Shown: positions 18,130 through 28,974, counted from the first letter of the stretch. The stretch: 64,000 nucleotides of DNA from Ferrigenium kumadai (GCF_018324385.1 NZ_AP019536.1:1426001-1490000), one strand, 5' to 3'. Made by a program: numbers and translations. Notes: a model not told the origin generated them from the letters alone.

Positions 18130-19449
18130 ATGAGTTCACGAGTTTCGTTGCGGGATATTCCAAAGACAAATATCTTCCGGAAAGGCGATGTTTTTGTGCT
18201 GTTTGGCGAGTTGTTCGGCCGTGGCTATGCCAACGGCCTGATCGACGAGGCTCGCAAGGTGGGCATGACCATCGTCGGCATCACCGTCGGCCGCCGCGAT
18301 GAAAACAATGCCTTGCGCCCGCTGACCGACGAGGAACTCGCCCAGGCCGAAGCCAATCTCGGCGGACGCATCATCAATGTCCCATTGATGGCAGGATTCG
18401 ACCTGGACTCGCCTGCCGGCGAACCGACACCCACAGACCTTCTTGGCGACATGACATTGAAGAGCTGGCAGGACGACAAGCTCGATTGGGCACACATCGA
18501 GAAATGCCGCGAGGCGGGCGTGCAGCGCTTCAAGAACTCGGTGGCGAAAGTGATGGCCGAGCTGGACGGCATGATTCCGGATGGCAGCAACGTCTTCTTT
18601 GCCCACACCATGGCAGGTGGCATCCCCAAGGTAAAAGTGTTCCTGGCGATTGCGAACCGCATCTACAAGGGACAGGGCGACCGCTTCCTGTCCTCGCGCG
18701 CGCTGCTTGACAGCGACTTGGGCAAATTGATCCTGATGAATTTCGACGAAGTCACCGCCAATACCTTCCAGTATCTGATCGAAGGCAGTGCTGCGATACG
18801 TGCGCGCGTCGAAAGGACCGGCGGACAGGCTCGCTATACGGCCTACGGCTATCACGGCACCGAGATCCTCATCGAGGACCGCTACCAGTGGCAAACCTAC
18901 ACCAACTACACCCAAGGCTATGCCAAGATGCGTCTCGAACGCGTCGCCGAATCTGCCTGGGCCAACGGGATTAAGGCGACGGTTTACAACTGCCCTGAGA
19001 TCCGCACCAATTCCTCCGACATCTTCGTCGGCGTCGAACTCTCGCTGTTCCCCCTGCTCAATGCCCTGAAAAAGGAGTGCGGCGGTGCCTGGGCCGAAGC
19101 GCAATGGCAGGCATGCCGTGCGCTGTTGCAGGAAGGCTTCACGCTGGAAGGCCTGTTGCAGAATATCAACGATTACAACGCAAGCGATGTAATGAAAGGC
19201 TATCGCAATTTCGAAGCGTGGCCTATGGATAACAGCAGGGAGCTGGCCGATTTGATGATAGGCACTTCAGATGCAATCACCCAGATGCACAAAGACCGCA
19301 AAGCCCTGGTAACCGATCTGTTGAGTGCCCTGGTGCTGGAAGGAACCGGGCCGTTGATGTTCTATGAAACCTCCTCTCCCGCAGCAGCGGTTATCTGGCT
19401 GAATCACGACGTCATCGCCAAGCAGCTTGTTGAAAGGCACTGCAAGTAA
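18130..19449 (+). CDS. Conserved 439-aa protein resembling the FabMG (enoyl-ACP reductase-like) family
   Basis: The ATG at 18130 (MSSRVSLRD) has a GGAAGG-type site; the upstream in-frame start has none. The N-terminal part reads like a nucleotide-binding Rossmann unit (GDVFVLFGELFGRGYANGLI, then GMTIVGITVGRRD). Other notable segments are FFAHTMAGGIPKVKVFLAI and YTAYGYHGTEILIEDRYQWQ. I associate it with proteins annotated as FabMG-family enoyl-ACP reductases, and fabI follows immediately, but I cannot verify the assignment without a search. No signal peptide or membrane helix is evident. Treat the enzymatic role as provisional. Confidence 0.6.
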   Translation: MSSRVSLRDIPKTNIFRKGDVFVLFGELFGRGYANGLIDEARKVGMTIVGITVGRRDENNALRPLTDEELAQAEANLGGRIINVPLMAGFDLDSPAGEPTPTDLLGDMTLKSWQDDKLDWAHIEKCREAGVQRFKNSVAKVMAELDGMIPDGSNVFFAHTMAGGIPKVKVFLAIANRIYKGQGDRFLSSRALLDSDLGKLILMNFDEVTANTFQYLIEGSAAIRARVERTGGQARYTAYGYHGTEILIEDRYQWQTYTNYTQGYAKMRLERVAESAWANGIKATVYNCPEIRTNSSDIFVGVELSLFPLLNALKKECGGAWAEAQWQACRALLQEGFTLEGLLQNINDYNASDVMKGYRNFEAWPMDNSRELADLMIGTSDAITQMHKDRKALVTDLLSALVLEGTGPLMFYETSSPAAAVIWLNHDVIAKQLVERHCK

Positions 19450-19552
19450 AACATTTGACCGTGTAGGCAAATAACGAGCGGCCTCGTCATTGATCAGTCC
19501 AGCAAGCGTTTTCGGGGCCCAAGACCTTAACCACCATTCACAGAGGAACAGC

Positions 19553-20341
19553 ATGGGATTTCTGGCCAACAAACGCATCCTGATCACCGGCATGATCAGC
19601 AACCGCTCCATCGCCTACGGCATCGCGCAAGCCATGCATCGCGAAGGTGCGGAACTCGCCTTCACCTACCAAGGCGAACGAGTACGCAGCCGCGTTGAAG
19701 ACATGGCCAAGGAGTTCGACAGCAACCTGGTCTTTCCTTGCGACGTTTCGAGCGACGACGAGATCAACCAGCTGTTCGTCGACCTGGGCAAGCACTGGGA
19801 CGGATTCGACGGATTCGTGCACGCTGTCGCCTTCGCGCCGCGCGAAGCACTGGACGGCGAATTCCTCGATGGCTTCAGCCGGGAAGCGTTCCGCATCGCA
19901 CACGATATCAGCGCCTACAGCTTCCCCGCCATGGCAAAGGCCGCCATGCCGCTGATGGAAGGCCGCAAGGCTGCCCTGCTGACCCTGAGTTATCTCGGCG
20001 CGGTACGCACCATGCCGCACTACAACGTGATGGGCATGGCCAAGGCCAGCCTCGAGGCCAGCGTTCGTTACCTGGCGATGGAACTGGGCCGCAAGGGCAT
20101 CCGCGCCAACGGCATTTCCGCCGGTCCGATCAAGACACTGGCCGCAGCCGGCATCGGCGACTTCTCCAAGCTGCTTACCTATAACGCAAAACATGCCCCG
20201 CTCAAGCGCAACGTCACCATCGAGGAAGTCGGCAATGCCGCCGCTTTCCTGTGCAGCGACCTGGCCAGCGGCATCACCGGCGAGATCACCTACGTCGACG
20301 GTGGATTCAACACCACCGCACTGGGCTCCACCGAAGCATAA
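19553..20341 (+). CDS. fabI: Enoyl-[acyl-carrier-protein] reductase (NADH) FabI
   Basis: A 262-residue protein of normal FabI length starting at ATG 19553 after AGAGGA. The cofactor loop is [17 protein letters not shown]. The catalytic Tyr147 and Tyr157 and Lys164 lie in [19 protein letters not shown]. The C-terminus has [10 protein letters not shown] and the SDR-type [12 protein letters not shown]. It reduces trans-2-enoyl-ACP in the last step of each fatty acid elongation cycle and is the triclosan target. It lies 103 bp after the FabMG-like gene, possibly in the same transcript. Confidence 0.96.
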   Translation: MGFLANKRILITGMISNRSIAYGIAQAMHREGAELAFTYQGERVRSRVEDMAKEFDSNLVFPCDVSSDDEINQLFVDLGKHWDGFDGFVHAVAFAPREALDGEFLDGFSREAFRIAHDISAYSFPAMAKAAMPLMEGRKAALLTLSYLGAVRTMPHYNVMGMAKASLEASVRYLAMELGRKGIRANGISAGPIKTLAAAGIGDFSKLLTYNAKHAPLKRNVTIEEVGNAAAFLCSDLASGITGEITYVDGGFNTTALGSTEA

Positions 20342-20354
20342 TCGGGCTGTACCA

Positions 20355-20390
20355 AATAAAAAACGCCACCCAAGGGTGGCGTTTTTTATT
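20355..20390. terminator. Bidirectional intrinsic terminator between fabI and ppiD
   Basis: A GC-rich stem (ACGCCACCC / GGGTGGCGT) with a 2-nt loop is flanked by an A-run on the left and a T-run on the right. It can therefore terminate both fabI (plus) and ppiD (minus), which converge here. Confidence 0.9.
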
Positions 20391-20406
20391 CATCGACAAC
20401 AACCGG

Positions 20407-22296
20407 TCAGGGCTGCGCTGCCTTCTCCGGCAGATTCACTTTGATAGTGGCCTGCTTCTTGGCATCGGCCAGATAAGCCTGGAACATTTCCTCACCGGTC
20501 AATTGGCGCAACTGCTGCGCATAGCGCGCGCGCTTCATGTCGTCGATCGCCCCGGCTTCCTTGACGGCATCGATGCGCACCAGCACATAACCGTTCTGCC
20601 CGGCCTTGGCCCCGACATACTGAGGCAATTTCGCCGCATCCGCCTGATATATCTGCCGCACCAATTCCATATCCAGCTGGCCGCGTTGTGCGCGGGTGAT
20701 GGTCTGGGATGCACTCCAGCCCAGTGTCAGCTTGTCGCCATGCTGCAATTGGGTCAGCAGCGTCTCGCCCTGCTTGATAGCGAGATCCAGTGCCTGCTGA
20801 TTCAGCAACTTCTGACGAATCGCATCCCGCACCTCGGTCAAAGCCAGCACGGCAGCGGGTTTATGCTCGACGACCCGCGCTGCAACCAAAGTGTTCGGAG
20901 CCACTTCGATCGCAGCCGTATTGCGCTTGTTCTTCACAGCCTCATCGGAAAAGACCGCCTCCAGCATCTTGGCTGTCCAAGGTGCGTTTGCGCCCGCCCC
21001 CTTTACCAGCCAGCCGCTCTGCTCGATCTTCGACCCTGCCAGGTCTGCGGCCGGCTTCAGGGTATCGCTCTGTTCATAGACGGTGTTGCTGAACTTCTCC
21101 GCCAGCTCGGCAAACATGTCGGCCGCTTTTTGCTGGTGCAGCTTGTTCTCGATCTCCCGGCGTACCGCCTCGAACGGCTGCCCGCCGGATGGCTTGACCG
21201 CGAGCAGCTTGATGATGTGATAGCCGAAATCCGACTTCACCAGCCCGCTGATTTCGCCCGCCTTCAAGGCGAAGGCGGCATCCTCGAAGGGCTTGACCAT
21301 CATGCCGCGCCCGAAAAAGCCGAGATCCCCGCCGTTCGCGGCGGACCCAGGGTCTTGCGAATTTGCCTTTGCCAACTCGGCAAACTTGGCAGGATTCTGC
21401 TTGACCTGTTGCAGCAGCTTCTCCGCTTTGGATTTCGCCGCATCCTGCTCGGCTTGCGGTGCAGCAAGCGGGACGGAAATCAGGATGTGCGCAGCCTGGC
21501 GCTGTTCCGGCGTGCCGAAATCGCCCAGGTGTGCTTCATAGTATTGGCGCGCCTCATCGGCGGTCACCTGAACCTTGTTCGACAAGGAATCTGCAGACAG
21601 CGTCACGTACTCGACCTTAGCCTGTTCCGGGGTCTGGAACTCTTTCTGGTTCTGTTCGTAATATTTTTTCAGGTCCGCCTCGTCCACCTTCGCCTTGTCG
21701 GCAAAGGACTGGAAGGGAACGGTAGATATGGAAACGAGGCGTTGCTGCTCGTTCAGACGGATGACATTATCCGTCACAGAGCTCGATGCAAATCCGTTTT
21801 GCACGTACCCGTCGCGCATCTGCTGCCCAAGCAGGTCATCGCGCACGCGCGCCTCGAACATCAAAGGCGACATGTTCTGCCCCGCCAGTGCGGCTTCATA
21901 ACGTTTCTTGTCGAAGCGACCATTCTCATGGAACGCCTCGATACTCTGGATGACTTGCGCCAGCTGTGCATCGCTGACAAACAAGCCGGCCGCTTTGGCC
22001 CGTTCGACCAGCAGCTTCTGCGCCACCAGATTATCCAGCACCGCGCGCTTCATTTCCGGCGTCTCGAACATTGCCGCATCGAAATTCCCGCCCAGCATTT
22101 GCCGCAAACGATCCTGCTGCTGACGCAAGGCATTCTCAAAATCCTGCTGGGTGATTTTCGCGCCATTCACCGAAGCAGGCGCCTCGGCATTGCCAGAGCG
22201 GCGATACGAATCCACGCCCCAGAACGCAAACGGCAGGATGATCACTGCCAGGACTATTTGCACCAGTCGTTTCTTCTCATGAACAAAATCAAACAT
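20407..22296 (-). CDS. ppiD: Membrane-anchored periplasmic peptidyl-prolyl isomerase PpiD
   Basis: A 629-residue protein. The N-terminal anchor (about 10-28, [20 protein letters not shown]) is followed by a SurA-like chaperone domain, a parvulin domain ([10 protein letters not shown] ... [21 protein letters not shown] ... [11 protein letters not shown], roughly 265-365) and a C-terminal chaperone part. PpiD works near the Sec translocon on emerging periplasmic and outer-membrane proteins. Its place downstream of lon/hupB matches the common proteobacterial order lon-hupB-ppiD, here separated from hupB by two tRNA genes and a terminator. Confidence 0.93.
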   Translation of the reverse strand: MFDFVHEKKRLVQIVLAVIILPFAFWGVDSYRRSGNAEAPASVNGAKITQQDFENALRQQQDRLRQMLGGNFDAAMFETPEMKRAVLDNLVAQKLLVERAKAAGLFVSDAQLAQVIQSIEAFHENGRFDKKRYEAALAGQNMSPLMFEARVRDDLLGQQMRDGYVQNGFASSSVTDNVIRLNEQQRLVSISTVPFQSFADKAKVDEADLKKYYEQNQKEFQTPEQAKVEYVTLSADSLSNKVQVTADEARQYYEAHLGDFGTPEQRQAAHILISVPLAAPQAEQDAAKSKAEKLLQQVKQNPAKFAELAKANSQDPGSAANGGDLGFFGRGMMVKPFEDAAFALKAGEISGLVKSDFGYHIIKLLAVKPSGGQPFEAVRREIENKLHQQKAADMFAELAEKFSNTVYEQSDTLKPAADLAGSKIEQSGWLVKGAGANAPWTAKMLEAVFSDEAVKNKRNTAAIEVAPNTLVAARVVEHKPAAVLALTEVRDAIRQKLLNQQALDLAIKQGETLLTQLQHGDKLTLGWSASQTITRAQRGQLDMELVRQIYQADAAKLPQYVGAKAGQNGYVLVRIDAVKEAGAIDDMKRARYAQQLRQLTGEEMFQAYLADAKKQATIKVNLPEKAAQP

Positions 22297-22336
22297 AGCG
22301 ACACCACAGACTTATTGATGGACAAACAACAGATGT

Positions 22337-22361
22337 AAAAAAAGGCGAACTTGCGTTCGCC
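22337..22361 (-). terminator. Intrinsic terminator after tRNA-Asp
   Basis: On the minus strand, the stem GGCGAAC / GTTCGCC with a 4-nt loop is followed by a run of seven T. It lies 7 bp beyond the tRNA-Asp 3' end and should end the hupB-tRNA transcript before ppiD. Confidence 0.9.
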
Positions 22362-22367
22362 TTGATT

Positions 22368-22444
22368 TGGCGGAGTGGACGGGACTCGAACCCGCGACCC
22401 CCGGCGTGACAGGCCGGTATTCTAACCAACTGAACTACCACTCC
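22368..22444 (-). tRNA. tRNA-Asp (anticodon GTC)
   Basis: 77 nt including the encoded CCA. Acceptor arms GGAGTGG/CCACTCC pair perfectly. The anticodon stem-loop CCGGCCTGTCACGCCGG gives GTC. The T-arm contains GGTTCGAGTCC. It lies 14 bp downstream of tRNA-Val on the same strand. Confidence 0.97.
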
Positions 22445-22458
22445 AAAACTCGTCTTCT

Positions 22459-22534
22459 TGGTGGGTGCTGACGGGGTCGAACCGCCGACATTCGCCTTGT
22501 AAGGGCGACGCTCTACCAACTGAGCTAAGCACCC
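22459..22534 (-). tRNA. tRNA-Val (anticodon TAC)
   Basis: 76 nt including CCA. Acceptor arms GGGTGCT/AGCACCC pair. The anticodon loop CCCTTACAAGG gives TAC. The T-arm contains GGTTCGACCC. It begins only 12 bp after the hupB stop with no terminator between, implying processing from a shared transcript. Confidence 0.97.
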
Positions 22535-22546
22535 CAAGAAAGAATG

Positions 22547-22819
22547 CTAGTTTACAGCATCTTTCAGGCCTTTGCCAGCAGTAAATTTAGGAACTTTGGC
22601 TGCCTTGATCTTGATCACGGCGCCAGTGCGAGGATTGCGACCATTACGCGCAGCACGCTTACCGACCTTGAAAGTACCGAAACCAACCAGGCTCACTGTA
22701 TCGCCCTTCTTCAGTGCTTTCTTGATGGAATCAACAGTCGCATCCAGCGCACGAGCTGCGGCTGCCTTAGAGATATCAGCGGAATTTGCAATTGCATCAA
22801 CCAGATCAGATTTATTCAC
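22547..22819 (-). CDS. hupB: Nucleoid protein HU (beta type)
   Basis: A 90-residue HU/IHF-family protein: [10 protein letters not shown] start, [24 protein letters not shown]-clasping arm and the C-terminal [12 protein letters not shown]. The start codon is GTG at 22819 with an AGGGGA site. HU bends and compacts DNA as a dimer. It has its own promoter between it and lon and appears to be co-transcribed with the two following tRNA genes. Confidence 0.95.
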   Translation of the reverse strand: MNKSDLVDAIANSADISKAAAARALDATVDSIKKALKKGDTVSLVGFGTFKVGKRAARNGRNPRTGAVIKIKAAKVPKFTAGKGLKDAVN

Positions 22820-22870
22820 GTAAGTCCCCTTTGCTTGTGGTTTAAAAAACAGGAAAAGCCCTGCAACGGC

Positions 22871-22900
22871 TTTATATCAAGGCTTCGAGACTCCGGTCAA
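22871..22900 (-). promoter_or_regulatory. Sigma-70 promoter of hupB
   Basis: On the minus strand, TTGACC (-35) and TATAAA (-10) are separated by 18 bp, about 50 bp before the hupB GTG. The match is good and the position fits a separate hupB-tRNA transcript. Confidence 0.7.
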
Positions 22901-22960
22901 GCAATTACGATTATTTTTTTCACCTTGCTTTGCAATTGATTGACCGGCAGCAATTTTCTC

Positions 22961-25381
22961 TCAGTGCTTGATGATTGGAGAGGCCCCCTGAACATCTCCA
23001 GCCGCTGACAAACCGGCCGCGGCTGCGGCCTCGGACGACTCCGGCAAAGGCTCCGGCTTACGTTCCAGCGCCAATTCCAATACCTGATCAATCCACTTGA
23101 CCGGATGAATTTCCAACTTGTTTTTGATGTTATCGGGAATCTCGGCGAGATCCTTGGTGTTCTCCTCAGGAATCAACACCAGCTTGATGCCACCGCGTTG
23201 CGCCGCGAGCAATTTTTCCTTCAAGCCTCCGATCGGCAACACCTCTCCGCGCAAAGTGATCTCGCCGGTCATCGCCACATCGGCACGCACCGGAATTCCG
23301 GTCAGAGCCGAAACGATGGATGTGCATATTCCGATGCCTGCGCTGGGGCCGTCCTTGGGAGTCGCCCCCTCGGGCAGGTGAATATGCAAATCTGTCTTCT
23401 GGTAAAACTCGTCGTTGATGCCCAGGCGCTTTGCTCGCCCCCGCACCACACTGATAGCCGCCTGAATGGACTCCTGCATCACTTCGCCCAGCTTGCCGGT
23501 AGTCGTGGTCTTGCCCTTGCCTGGCAACACGGCGGTTTCGATAGTCAGCAATTCGCCGCCAACTTCAGTCCAGGCTAATCCCGTCACCTGACCGATCTGA
23601 TTGTTTTTCTCGGCGACACCATAGGAGTAGCGGCGCACACCAAGATACTTGTCGAGATTGCGGGCATTGACGACTACCTTCGTATCTCGCTCCTTAAGCG
23701 AAAGCGATTTCACCACCTTGCGGCAAATCTTCGAAATCTCGCGTTCCAGACTGCGCACTCCCGCCTCGCGCACGTAATAGCGAATGATGTCGCGCAATGC
23801 GCTCTCGGAAATACTGATCTCCTCGGATTTCAGACCGTTGTTCTTGATCGCCTTGGGAACCAGATAGCGGGTCGCGATATTGATCTTCTCCTCCTCCATA
23901 TAGCTGGAGACATGGATGATCTCCATGCGGTCCAGCAATGGCTCGGGGATGTTCAGCGTATTCGCGGTCGCCACGAACATCACGTCAGAGAGGTCGTATT
24001 CCACCTCGACATAGTGATCGACGAACGTGCTGTTCTGTTCGGGATCGAGAACCTCGAGCAATGCGGAGGACGGATCACCGCGCATGTCCATGCCCATCTT
24101 GTCCACTTCGTCGAGCAGGAACAAGGGATTCTTCACCGCCACCTTGCTCATGTTCTGCAATATTTTGCCCGGCATGGAACCGATGTAGGTGCGACGATGG
24201 CCGCGGATCTCGGACTCGTCGCGCACCCCGCCCAGCGACATGCGCACAAACTTGCGGTTGGTGGCACGCGCAATGGACTGACCGAGCGAAGTCTTGCCCA
24301 CGCCGGGAGGCCCGACCAGACAGAGAATAGGAGCCTTCAGCTTATCCACGCGTTGTTGCACGGCGAGGTATTCGAGAATGCGTTCCTTGACCTTATCCAG
24401 GCCGTAGTGATCCTCTTCCAGCACCACTTCGGCCTTCTTCAGGTCGGCGCTGATCTTGGTCTTTTTCTTCCACGGCAAACCGACCAGCACGTCGATATAG
24501 TTGCGCACCACGGTGGCTTCCGCCGACATCGGCGACATCAGGCGCAGCTTTTTCATCTCGGCCTCGGCCTTGGCGCGAGCTTCCTTCGGCATGTGCGCGG
24601 CCTTGATTTTCTTCTCCAGCTCCTCGAAGTCGCCGCCTTCCTCGCCTTCGCCCAGCTCCTTCTGGATCGCCTTGACCTGCTCATTCAGGTAATACTCGCG
24701 CTGACTCTTCTCCATCTGGCGCTTCACGCGACCGCGAATGCGCTTCTCGACCTGAAGAATGTCGATCTCGGCTTCCAGCAATCCCAGCAAGTGCTCCAGA
24801 CGCATGCGCACCCCGAACACCTCCAGTACTTCCTGTTTCTGTTCCAGCTTGAGCGGCAGATGCGCGGCAATGGTGTCAGCCAGGCGACCGGCATCGTCGA
24901 TGCCAGCCAGGGAAGTCAGTATTTCCGGGGGAATCTTCTTGTTTAGCTTCACATACTGGTCGAATTGCGCGATCAGCGCGCGGCGCATCGCCTCGGCCTC
25001 GCTGTCCGTACCATCCTCGGAGGGCACCACCTCCACTTCGGCATCAAAATGACTGTCCGCATCGAACACGCGCAGCACCTTGACGCGCTGCGTGCCCTCC
25101 ACCAGCACCTTCACCGTGCCGTCGGGCAGCTTCAGCATCTGCAGTATGTTGGCCATGCTGCCGATGCCGTACAAATCTTCCTTGCCCGGATCGTCTTTCG
25201 CCGCCGATTTTTGCGCGACCAGCACGATGCCCTTGCCGGCTTCCATGGCGCTTTCCAGCGCCTTGATCGATCTGGCGCGGCCGACGAACAGCGGGATAAC
25301 CATATGGGGAAACACCACGACGTCGCGCAGAGGCAACAGCGGGTGCAGATTTGTTGTGCTTTGGGTATCTTGTTCAAACAT
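22961..25381 (-). CDS. lon: ATP-dependent protease Lon
   Basis: An 806-residue LonA. It has an N-terminal substrate domain ([20 protein letters not shown]), an AAA+ domain with Walker [10 protein letters not shown] and Walker [11 protein letters not shown], and the Ser-Lys protease domain with the catalytic Ser in PKDGPSAGI and Lys in [10 protein letters not shown]. It degrades misfolded and short-lived regulatory proteins in the cytoplasm. The Ala/Ser/Pro-rich C-terminal tail ends SPIIKH. A heat-shock-type promoter lies upstream. Confidence 0.97.
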   Translation of the reverse strand: MFEQDTQSTTNLHPLLPLRDVVVFPHMVIPLFVGRARSIKALESAMEAGKGIVLVAQKSAAKDDPGKEDLYGIGSMANILQMLKLPDGTVKVLVEGTQRVKVLRVFDADSHFDAEVEVVPSEDGTDSEAEAMRRALIAQFDQYVKLNKKIPPEILTSLAGIDDAGRLADTIAAHLPLKLEQKQEVLEVFGVRMRLEHLLGLLEAEIDILQVEKRIRGRVKRQMEKSQREYYLNEQVKAIQKELGEGEEGGDFEELEKKIKAAHMPKEARAKAEAEMKKLRLMSPMSAEATVVRNYIDVLVGLPWKKKTKISADLKKAEVVLEEDHYGLDKVKERILEYLAVQQRVDKLKAPILCLVGPPGVGKTSLGQSIARATNRKFVRMSLGGVRDESEIRGHRRTYIGSMPGKILQNMSKVAVKNPLFLLDEVDKMGMDMRGDPSSALLEVLDPEQNSTFVDHYVEVEYDLSDVMFVATANTLNIPEPLLDRMEIIHVSSYMEEEKINIATRYLVPKAIKNNGLKSEEISISESALRDIIRYYVREAGVRSLEREISKICRKVVKSLSLKERDTKVVVNARNLDKYLGVRRYSYGVAEKNNQIGQVTGLAWTEVGGELLTIETAVLPGKGKTTTTGKLGEVMQESIQAAISVVRGRAKRLGINDEFYQKTDLHIHLPEGATPKDGPSAGIGICTSIVSALTGIPVRADVAMTGEITLRGEVLPIGGLKEKLLAAQRGGIKLVLIPEENTKDLAEIPDNIKNKLEIHPVKWIDQVLELALERKPEPLPESSEAAAAAGLSAAGDVQGASPIIKH

Positions 25382-25411
25382 GGCAATAACCTCTTCAGTA
25401 ATTGAAAGGTC

Positions 25412-25439
25412 AAATGGGGATGACTTCAGCTAATTCAAG
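25412..25439 (-). promoter_or_regulatory. Sigma-32-type heat-shock promoter of lon
   Basis: On the minus strand, CTTGAA (25439-25434) is followed after 14 bp by CCCCATTT (25419-25412), close to the heat-shock consensus CTTGAAA-N11-16-CCCCATNT. It lies 31 bp before the lon ATG, with AAGAGG as ribosome site. Confidence 0.8.
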
Positions 25440-25485
25440 CATCCCCATCGGGACAAGATAAAGAGCGAGATGAATCTGGGGCTTA

Positions 25486-26736
25486 CTAAGCTGCCTTGGG
25501 CGTGTCGGCGTAGATGACCATGGGTTTGATTTCGCCGGTCGTACCAACCTCGTCCAGCACCACCTTACTGACATTATCCATGGAAGGCAAATCGAACATC
25601 ACGTCCAGCAGGGAGTGCTCCAGGATAGAACGCAAACCGCGCGCACCCGTCTTGCGAGCCAAGGCCTTGCGGGCAATCGCCAGCAACACGTTTTCGCGGA
25701 ACTCCAGTTCGACGTCTTCCATCGCGAAAAGCTTCTGATACTGTTTGGTCAGCGCGTTCTTCGGCTCGGTCAGGATTTTCACCAGGGCGGTCTCGTCCAG
25801 TTCTTCCAGCGTCGCCACCACCGGCAAACGACCGACGAATTCCGGAATCAGACCGAACTTGATCAGATCCTCCGGCTCGACATCGCGCAGGGTTTCGCCG
25901 GTCTTGCGTTCCACCTTGCTGCTGACCGTTGCGCCGAAACCGATACCCGCCTTTTCGGAACGGTTGCGAATGACCTTTTCCAGGCCGTCGAATGCACCGC
26001 CACAAATGAACAGGATGTTGGTGGTATCCACCTGCAGGAACTCTGTGTTCGGATGCTTGCGTCCGCCCTGCGGGGGGATAGACGCCTTGGTGCCCTCGAT
26101 CAGCTTGAGCAGCGCCTGCTGCACCCCTTCGCCCGACACGTCGCGGGTGATCGACGGGTTGTCCGACTTGCGCGAGATCTTGTCGATTTCGTCCACATAC
26201 ACGATGCCGCGTTGGGCCTTTTCCACGTCGTAGTCGCAAGCCTGCAGCAGCTTCTGGATGATGTTCTCGACGTCCTCGCCGACATAACCCGCCTCGGTCA
26301 GCGTGGTGGCATCGGCCATCACGAACGGCACGTCCAGCAGGCGCGCCAGCGTCTGCGCCAGCAGGGTCTTGCCCGAACCGGTCGGACCTACCAGCAGAAT
26401 GTTGCTTTTGGACAGCTCCACGCCATCATTGACGTTGCTCTTCAGGCGCTTGTAGTGGTTGTACACCGCCACAGAAAGGATGCGCTTCGCCTTCTCCTGC
26501 CCGATCACGTATTCGTCGAGCGTCGCGCAGATCTCCTTCGGCACAGGCAGATCGGTCTTCTCGATCTTGCCCTGTTCGTTCTGGATCTCCTCGCGCATGA
26601 TGTCGTTGCACAAGGTGATGCATTCGTCGCAGACGAACACCGACGGGCCCGCAATCAGCTTGCGCACCTCGTGTTGACTCTTGCCGCAGAATGAACAATA
26701 GAGCAACTTGTCCCCTGACTTTTTATCGCCCGCCAT
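25486..26736 (-). CDS. clpX: ClpXP unfoldase subunit ClpX
   Basis: A 416-residue AAA+ unfoldase. The N-terminal zinc-binding domain has Cys14, Cys17, Cys36 and Cys39. Walker A is GPTGSGKT, Walker B is [10 protein letters not shown], and the RKSDN and SEKAGIGFG segments include the ClpP-binding IGF loop. It recognises tagged substrates and feeds them into ClpP, encoded 43 bp upstream. Confidence 0.97.
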   Translation of the reverse strand: MAGDKKSGDKLLYCSFCGKSQHEVRKLIAGPSVFVCDECITLCNDIMREEIQNEQGKIEKTDLPVPKEICATLDEYVIGQEKAKRILSVAVYNHYKRLKSNVNDGVELSKSNILLVGPTGSGKTLLAQTLARLLDVPFVMADATTLTEAGYVGEDVENIIQKLLQACDYDVEKAQRGIVYVDEIDKISRKSDNPSITRDVSGEGVQQALLKLIEGTKASIPPQGGRKHPNTEFLQVDTTNILFICGGAFDGLEKVIRNRSEKAGIGFGATVSSKVERKTGETLRDVEPEDLIKFGLIPEFVGRLPVVATLEELDETALVKILTEPKNALTKQYQKLFAMEDVELEFRENVLLAIARKALARKTGARGLRSILEHSLLDVMFDLPSMDNVSKVVLDEVGTTGEIKPMVIYADTPKAA

Positions 26737-26779
26737 CGTACCAACCTTCCATTAACTTTTCGGCAAACCAGCCGTTTTA

Positions 26780-27388
26780 TTAAGCGCGCTTATCCAGCAT
26801 CTGATCCACCAGGCCATACTTCACGGCATCCGGTGCACTCAGGAAATTATCGCGATCCGTATCGCGCTCAATGGTCTCCACCGATTGACCTGTGTGCTGC
26901 GCCAGCAATTCATTCAGGCGCTTCTTCAGGTACAGGATCTCCTTGGCATGGATCTCGATGTCCGAAGCCTGGCCACGGAAACCGCCCAGCGGCTGATGGA
27001 TCATCACGCGTGAATTGGGCAGTGCGAAACGCTTGCCCTTTTCGCCTGCCGACAGCAGGAATGCTCCCATGCTGGCCGCCTGACCGATGCACAGCGTGCT
27101 GACGTGCGGCTTGATGAACTGCATGGTGTCGTAGATCGCCATGCCTGCCGTGACAGAACCGCCGGGTGAATTGATGTAGAAATGGATGTCCTTGTCCGGA
27201 TTCTCCGACTCAAGGAACAGCATCTGAGCCACGATCAGGTTCGCGGTGTGGTCGTTAACCTCTCCGACCAGGAACACCACTCGCTCCTTGAGCAGGCGCG
27301 AATAAATGTCATAGGCCCGCTCGCCGCGCCCGCTGGTCTCCACGACCATCGGGACCAAACCGATATTTTGTGGCTCTTGATAATGCAT
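26780..27388 (-). CDS. clpP: ATP-dependent Clp protease proteolytic subunit
   Basis: A 202-residue ClpP with catalytic triad Ser106 (GQAASMGAF), His131 ([11 protein letters not shown]) and Asp180 ([12 protein letters not shown]). It forms the tetradecameric barrel partnered by ClpX. It starts at ATG 27388, 4 bp after the tig stop, so tig-clpP-clpX form one operon. Confidence 0.97.
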   Translation of the reverse strand: MHYQEPQNIGLVPMVVETSGRGERAYDIYSRLLKERVVFLVGEVNDHTANLIVAQMLFLESENPDKDIHFYINSPGGSVTAGMAIYDTMQFIKPHVSTLCIGQAASMGAFLLSAGEKGKRFALPNSRVMIHQPLGGFRGQASDIEIHAKEILYLKKRLNELLAQHTGQSVETIERDTDRDNFLSAPDAVKYGLVDQMLDKRA

Positions 27389-27392
27389 CTTG

Positions 27393-28691
27393 TCAGTTCC
27401 CCATCAGCTCATTGAAGGCCACGGCCTTGTCTGTCGTCTTTGCCTGTCCCAGCGTCCAACTTACGACATTGTCTTCCAGAACCAGGTTCTCGATCTCCTG
27501 CAAATGGGCAGGATTCGAGTAGTACCAATGCACCACTTCCTCAGGCTGGTCGTAGCTTTGCGCGTGATCGTCGATCAGGGCGCGAACCTGCTCGGGCTTG
27601 GCCTTCAGATCGTGCTTCTGCACCAGATCAGCAAGAATCAGGCCCAGCTTGACGCGCTTCTCGGCACGCTCCTTGAACAACTCCGGCGGCAAGGGCATGC
27701 CCTTCATCTTCATACCGCGCGCTTCCATGTCCTTCACGGTCTGCTGCATCAGGTTCTGCACTTCCCATTCCACCAGGGACTTGGGCAGATCGAACTGGGC
27801 GACCTTCAGCAGCGCGTCCATCGCCGCATCCTTGTTGCGCCCCTTCAAACGGCGCGAGACTTCGCGACTCAGGTTGCTGCGGATTTCCTCTTCCAGCTTG
27901 GCGACGTCACCGTCGGCGACGCCGAGAGACTTGACGAATTCCGCATCCACTTCCGGCAGCTTGGGCGCCTCAACGCTATTCAGCGTGATGGTGAAGGTCA
28001 CCTGCTTGCCCGCTACATCCTTGCCGTGGTAATTCTCCGGGAAAGTCATGTCGAACGACTTGGTCTCGCCGGCCTTCATGCCGGTGATCGCTGCCTCGAA
28101 CTCGGGCAGCATGCGCCCCATGCCCAGCTGGAACGGATAGTCCTTGGCTTCGCCGCCCTGGAACACCTCGCCATTCAGCTTGCCGGTAAAATCGATACGC
28201 ACCTGATCTTCGGCCTGGGCCGCACGGTCCACCTTCTCGAACGTGGCGCGCTGCTTGCGCAGGGTCGCGATGGTGTTGTCCACGTCGCTCTGCCCCAACT
28301 CGTAAACCGCGCGCTCGATCGTCTCGCCGCCGACATCGCCCATCACCACTTCGGGATACACCTCGAAAGTCGCGCTGTATTCGATCTGCTCTGCATTCAG
28401 GTCATTGGTCTTGATCTCGAACTGCGGATAACCGGCCACCTTCAGGTTGTTGGCCTGCGCAGCTTCCGCGAAAGATTGCTGCAACGCTTCACCCAGCGCC
28501 TCCTGATGAGCCTGAGCGCCGTAGTGCTGCTCGAGCACCTTGGCGGGAATCTTGCCGGGACGGAAGCCAGCGAGCTTGGCGGTGCGCCCGATATGCTTCA
28601 GACGGTTGGCAACCTGGCTGCGGATGGCCTGCTGGGGGATGGATGCGTTCAGACGACGTTCTAACGCGCTCACTGTTTCTACGCTGGACAT
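27393..28691 (-). CDS. tig: Ribosome-associated chaperone trigger factor
   Basis: A 432-residue trigger factor: an N-terminal ribosome-binding domain with the signature [18 protein letters not shown], an FKBP-type isomerase domain ([20 protein letters not shown] ... [16 protein letters not shown]) and a C-terminal chaperone arm. It shields nascent chains at the exit tunnel. Its start lies 36 bp after a tRNA-Leu gene with no terminator between. Confidence 0.96.
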   Translation of the reverse strand: MSSVETVSALERRLNASIPQQAIRSQVANRLKHIGRTAKLAGFRPGKIPAKVLEQHYGAQAHQEALGEALQQSFAEAAQANNLKVAGYPQFEIKTNDLNAEQIEYSATFEVYPEVVMGDVGGETIERAVYELGQSDVDNTIATLRKQRATFEKVDRAAQAEDQVRIDFTGKLNGEVFQGGEAKDYPFQLGMGRMLPEFEAAITGMKAGETKSFDMTFPENYHGKDVAGKQVTFTITLNSVEAPKLPEVDAEFVKSLGVADGDVAKLEEEIRSNLSREVSRRLKGRNKDAAMDALLKVAQFDLPKSLVEWEVQNLMQQTVKDMEARGMKMKGMPLPPELFKERAEKRVKLGLILADLVQKHDLKAKPEQVRALIDDHAQSYDQPEEVVHWYYSNPAHLQEIENLVLEDNVVSWTLGQAKTTDKAVAFNELMGN

Positions 28692-28727
28692 GCTGTATTT
28701 CCTTGATGTTGAAGTTGAATTTTGTGC

Positions 28728-28812
28728 TGGTGCGAAAGAAGAGACTCGAACTCTTACGCCTTGCGGCGCTGGAACCTAAATCCAGTGCGTCTACCAATTC
28801 CGCCACTTTCGC
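28728..28812 (-). tRNA. tRNA-Leu (anticodon TAG)
   Basis: 85 nt including CCA. Acceptor arms GCGAAAG/CTTTCGC pair. The anticodon stem-loop CTGGATTTAGGTTCCAG gives TAG. A long variable arm (GCGCCGCAAGGCGT) and T-arm GAGTTCGAGTCTC complete a class II tRNA. Downstream, on the same strand, is tig. Confidence 0.97.
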
Positions 28813-28838
28813 GCTGTTGTGCTCCAGCTTTGCGGCGG

Positions 28839-28847
28839 ATTATAGCA
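28839..28847 (-). promoter_or_regulatory. Extended -10 promoter of tRNA-Leu (and possibly tig)
   Basis: TGCTATAAT on the minus strand is a perfect extended -10 element 26 bp before the tRNA 5' end. No clear -35 hexamer is seen, as is common for extended -10 promoters. Confidence 0.65.
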
Positions 28848-28974
28848 TCACTAAAGCTTTCGCCGCACCGGCAGCGGTATGACTCATACGGCTTTACCCG
28901 CACACAAAACACGGTGAAATTTCAGAGCCGAACAAGGCGCCGCAGAAGCGGCATCTCACAGCACTGTCAGGAAT

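Noticed and set aside
20251..22338. A 695-codon open frame opposite ppiD
   Set aside because: Antisense shadow of ppiD; it also crosses the terminator after fabI and has no domain I recognise.
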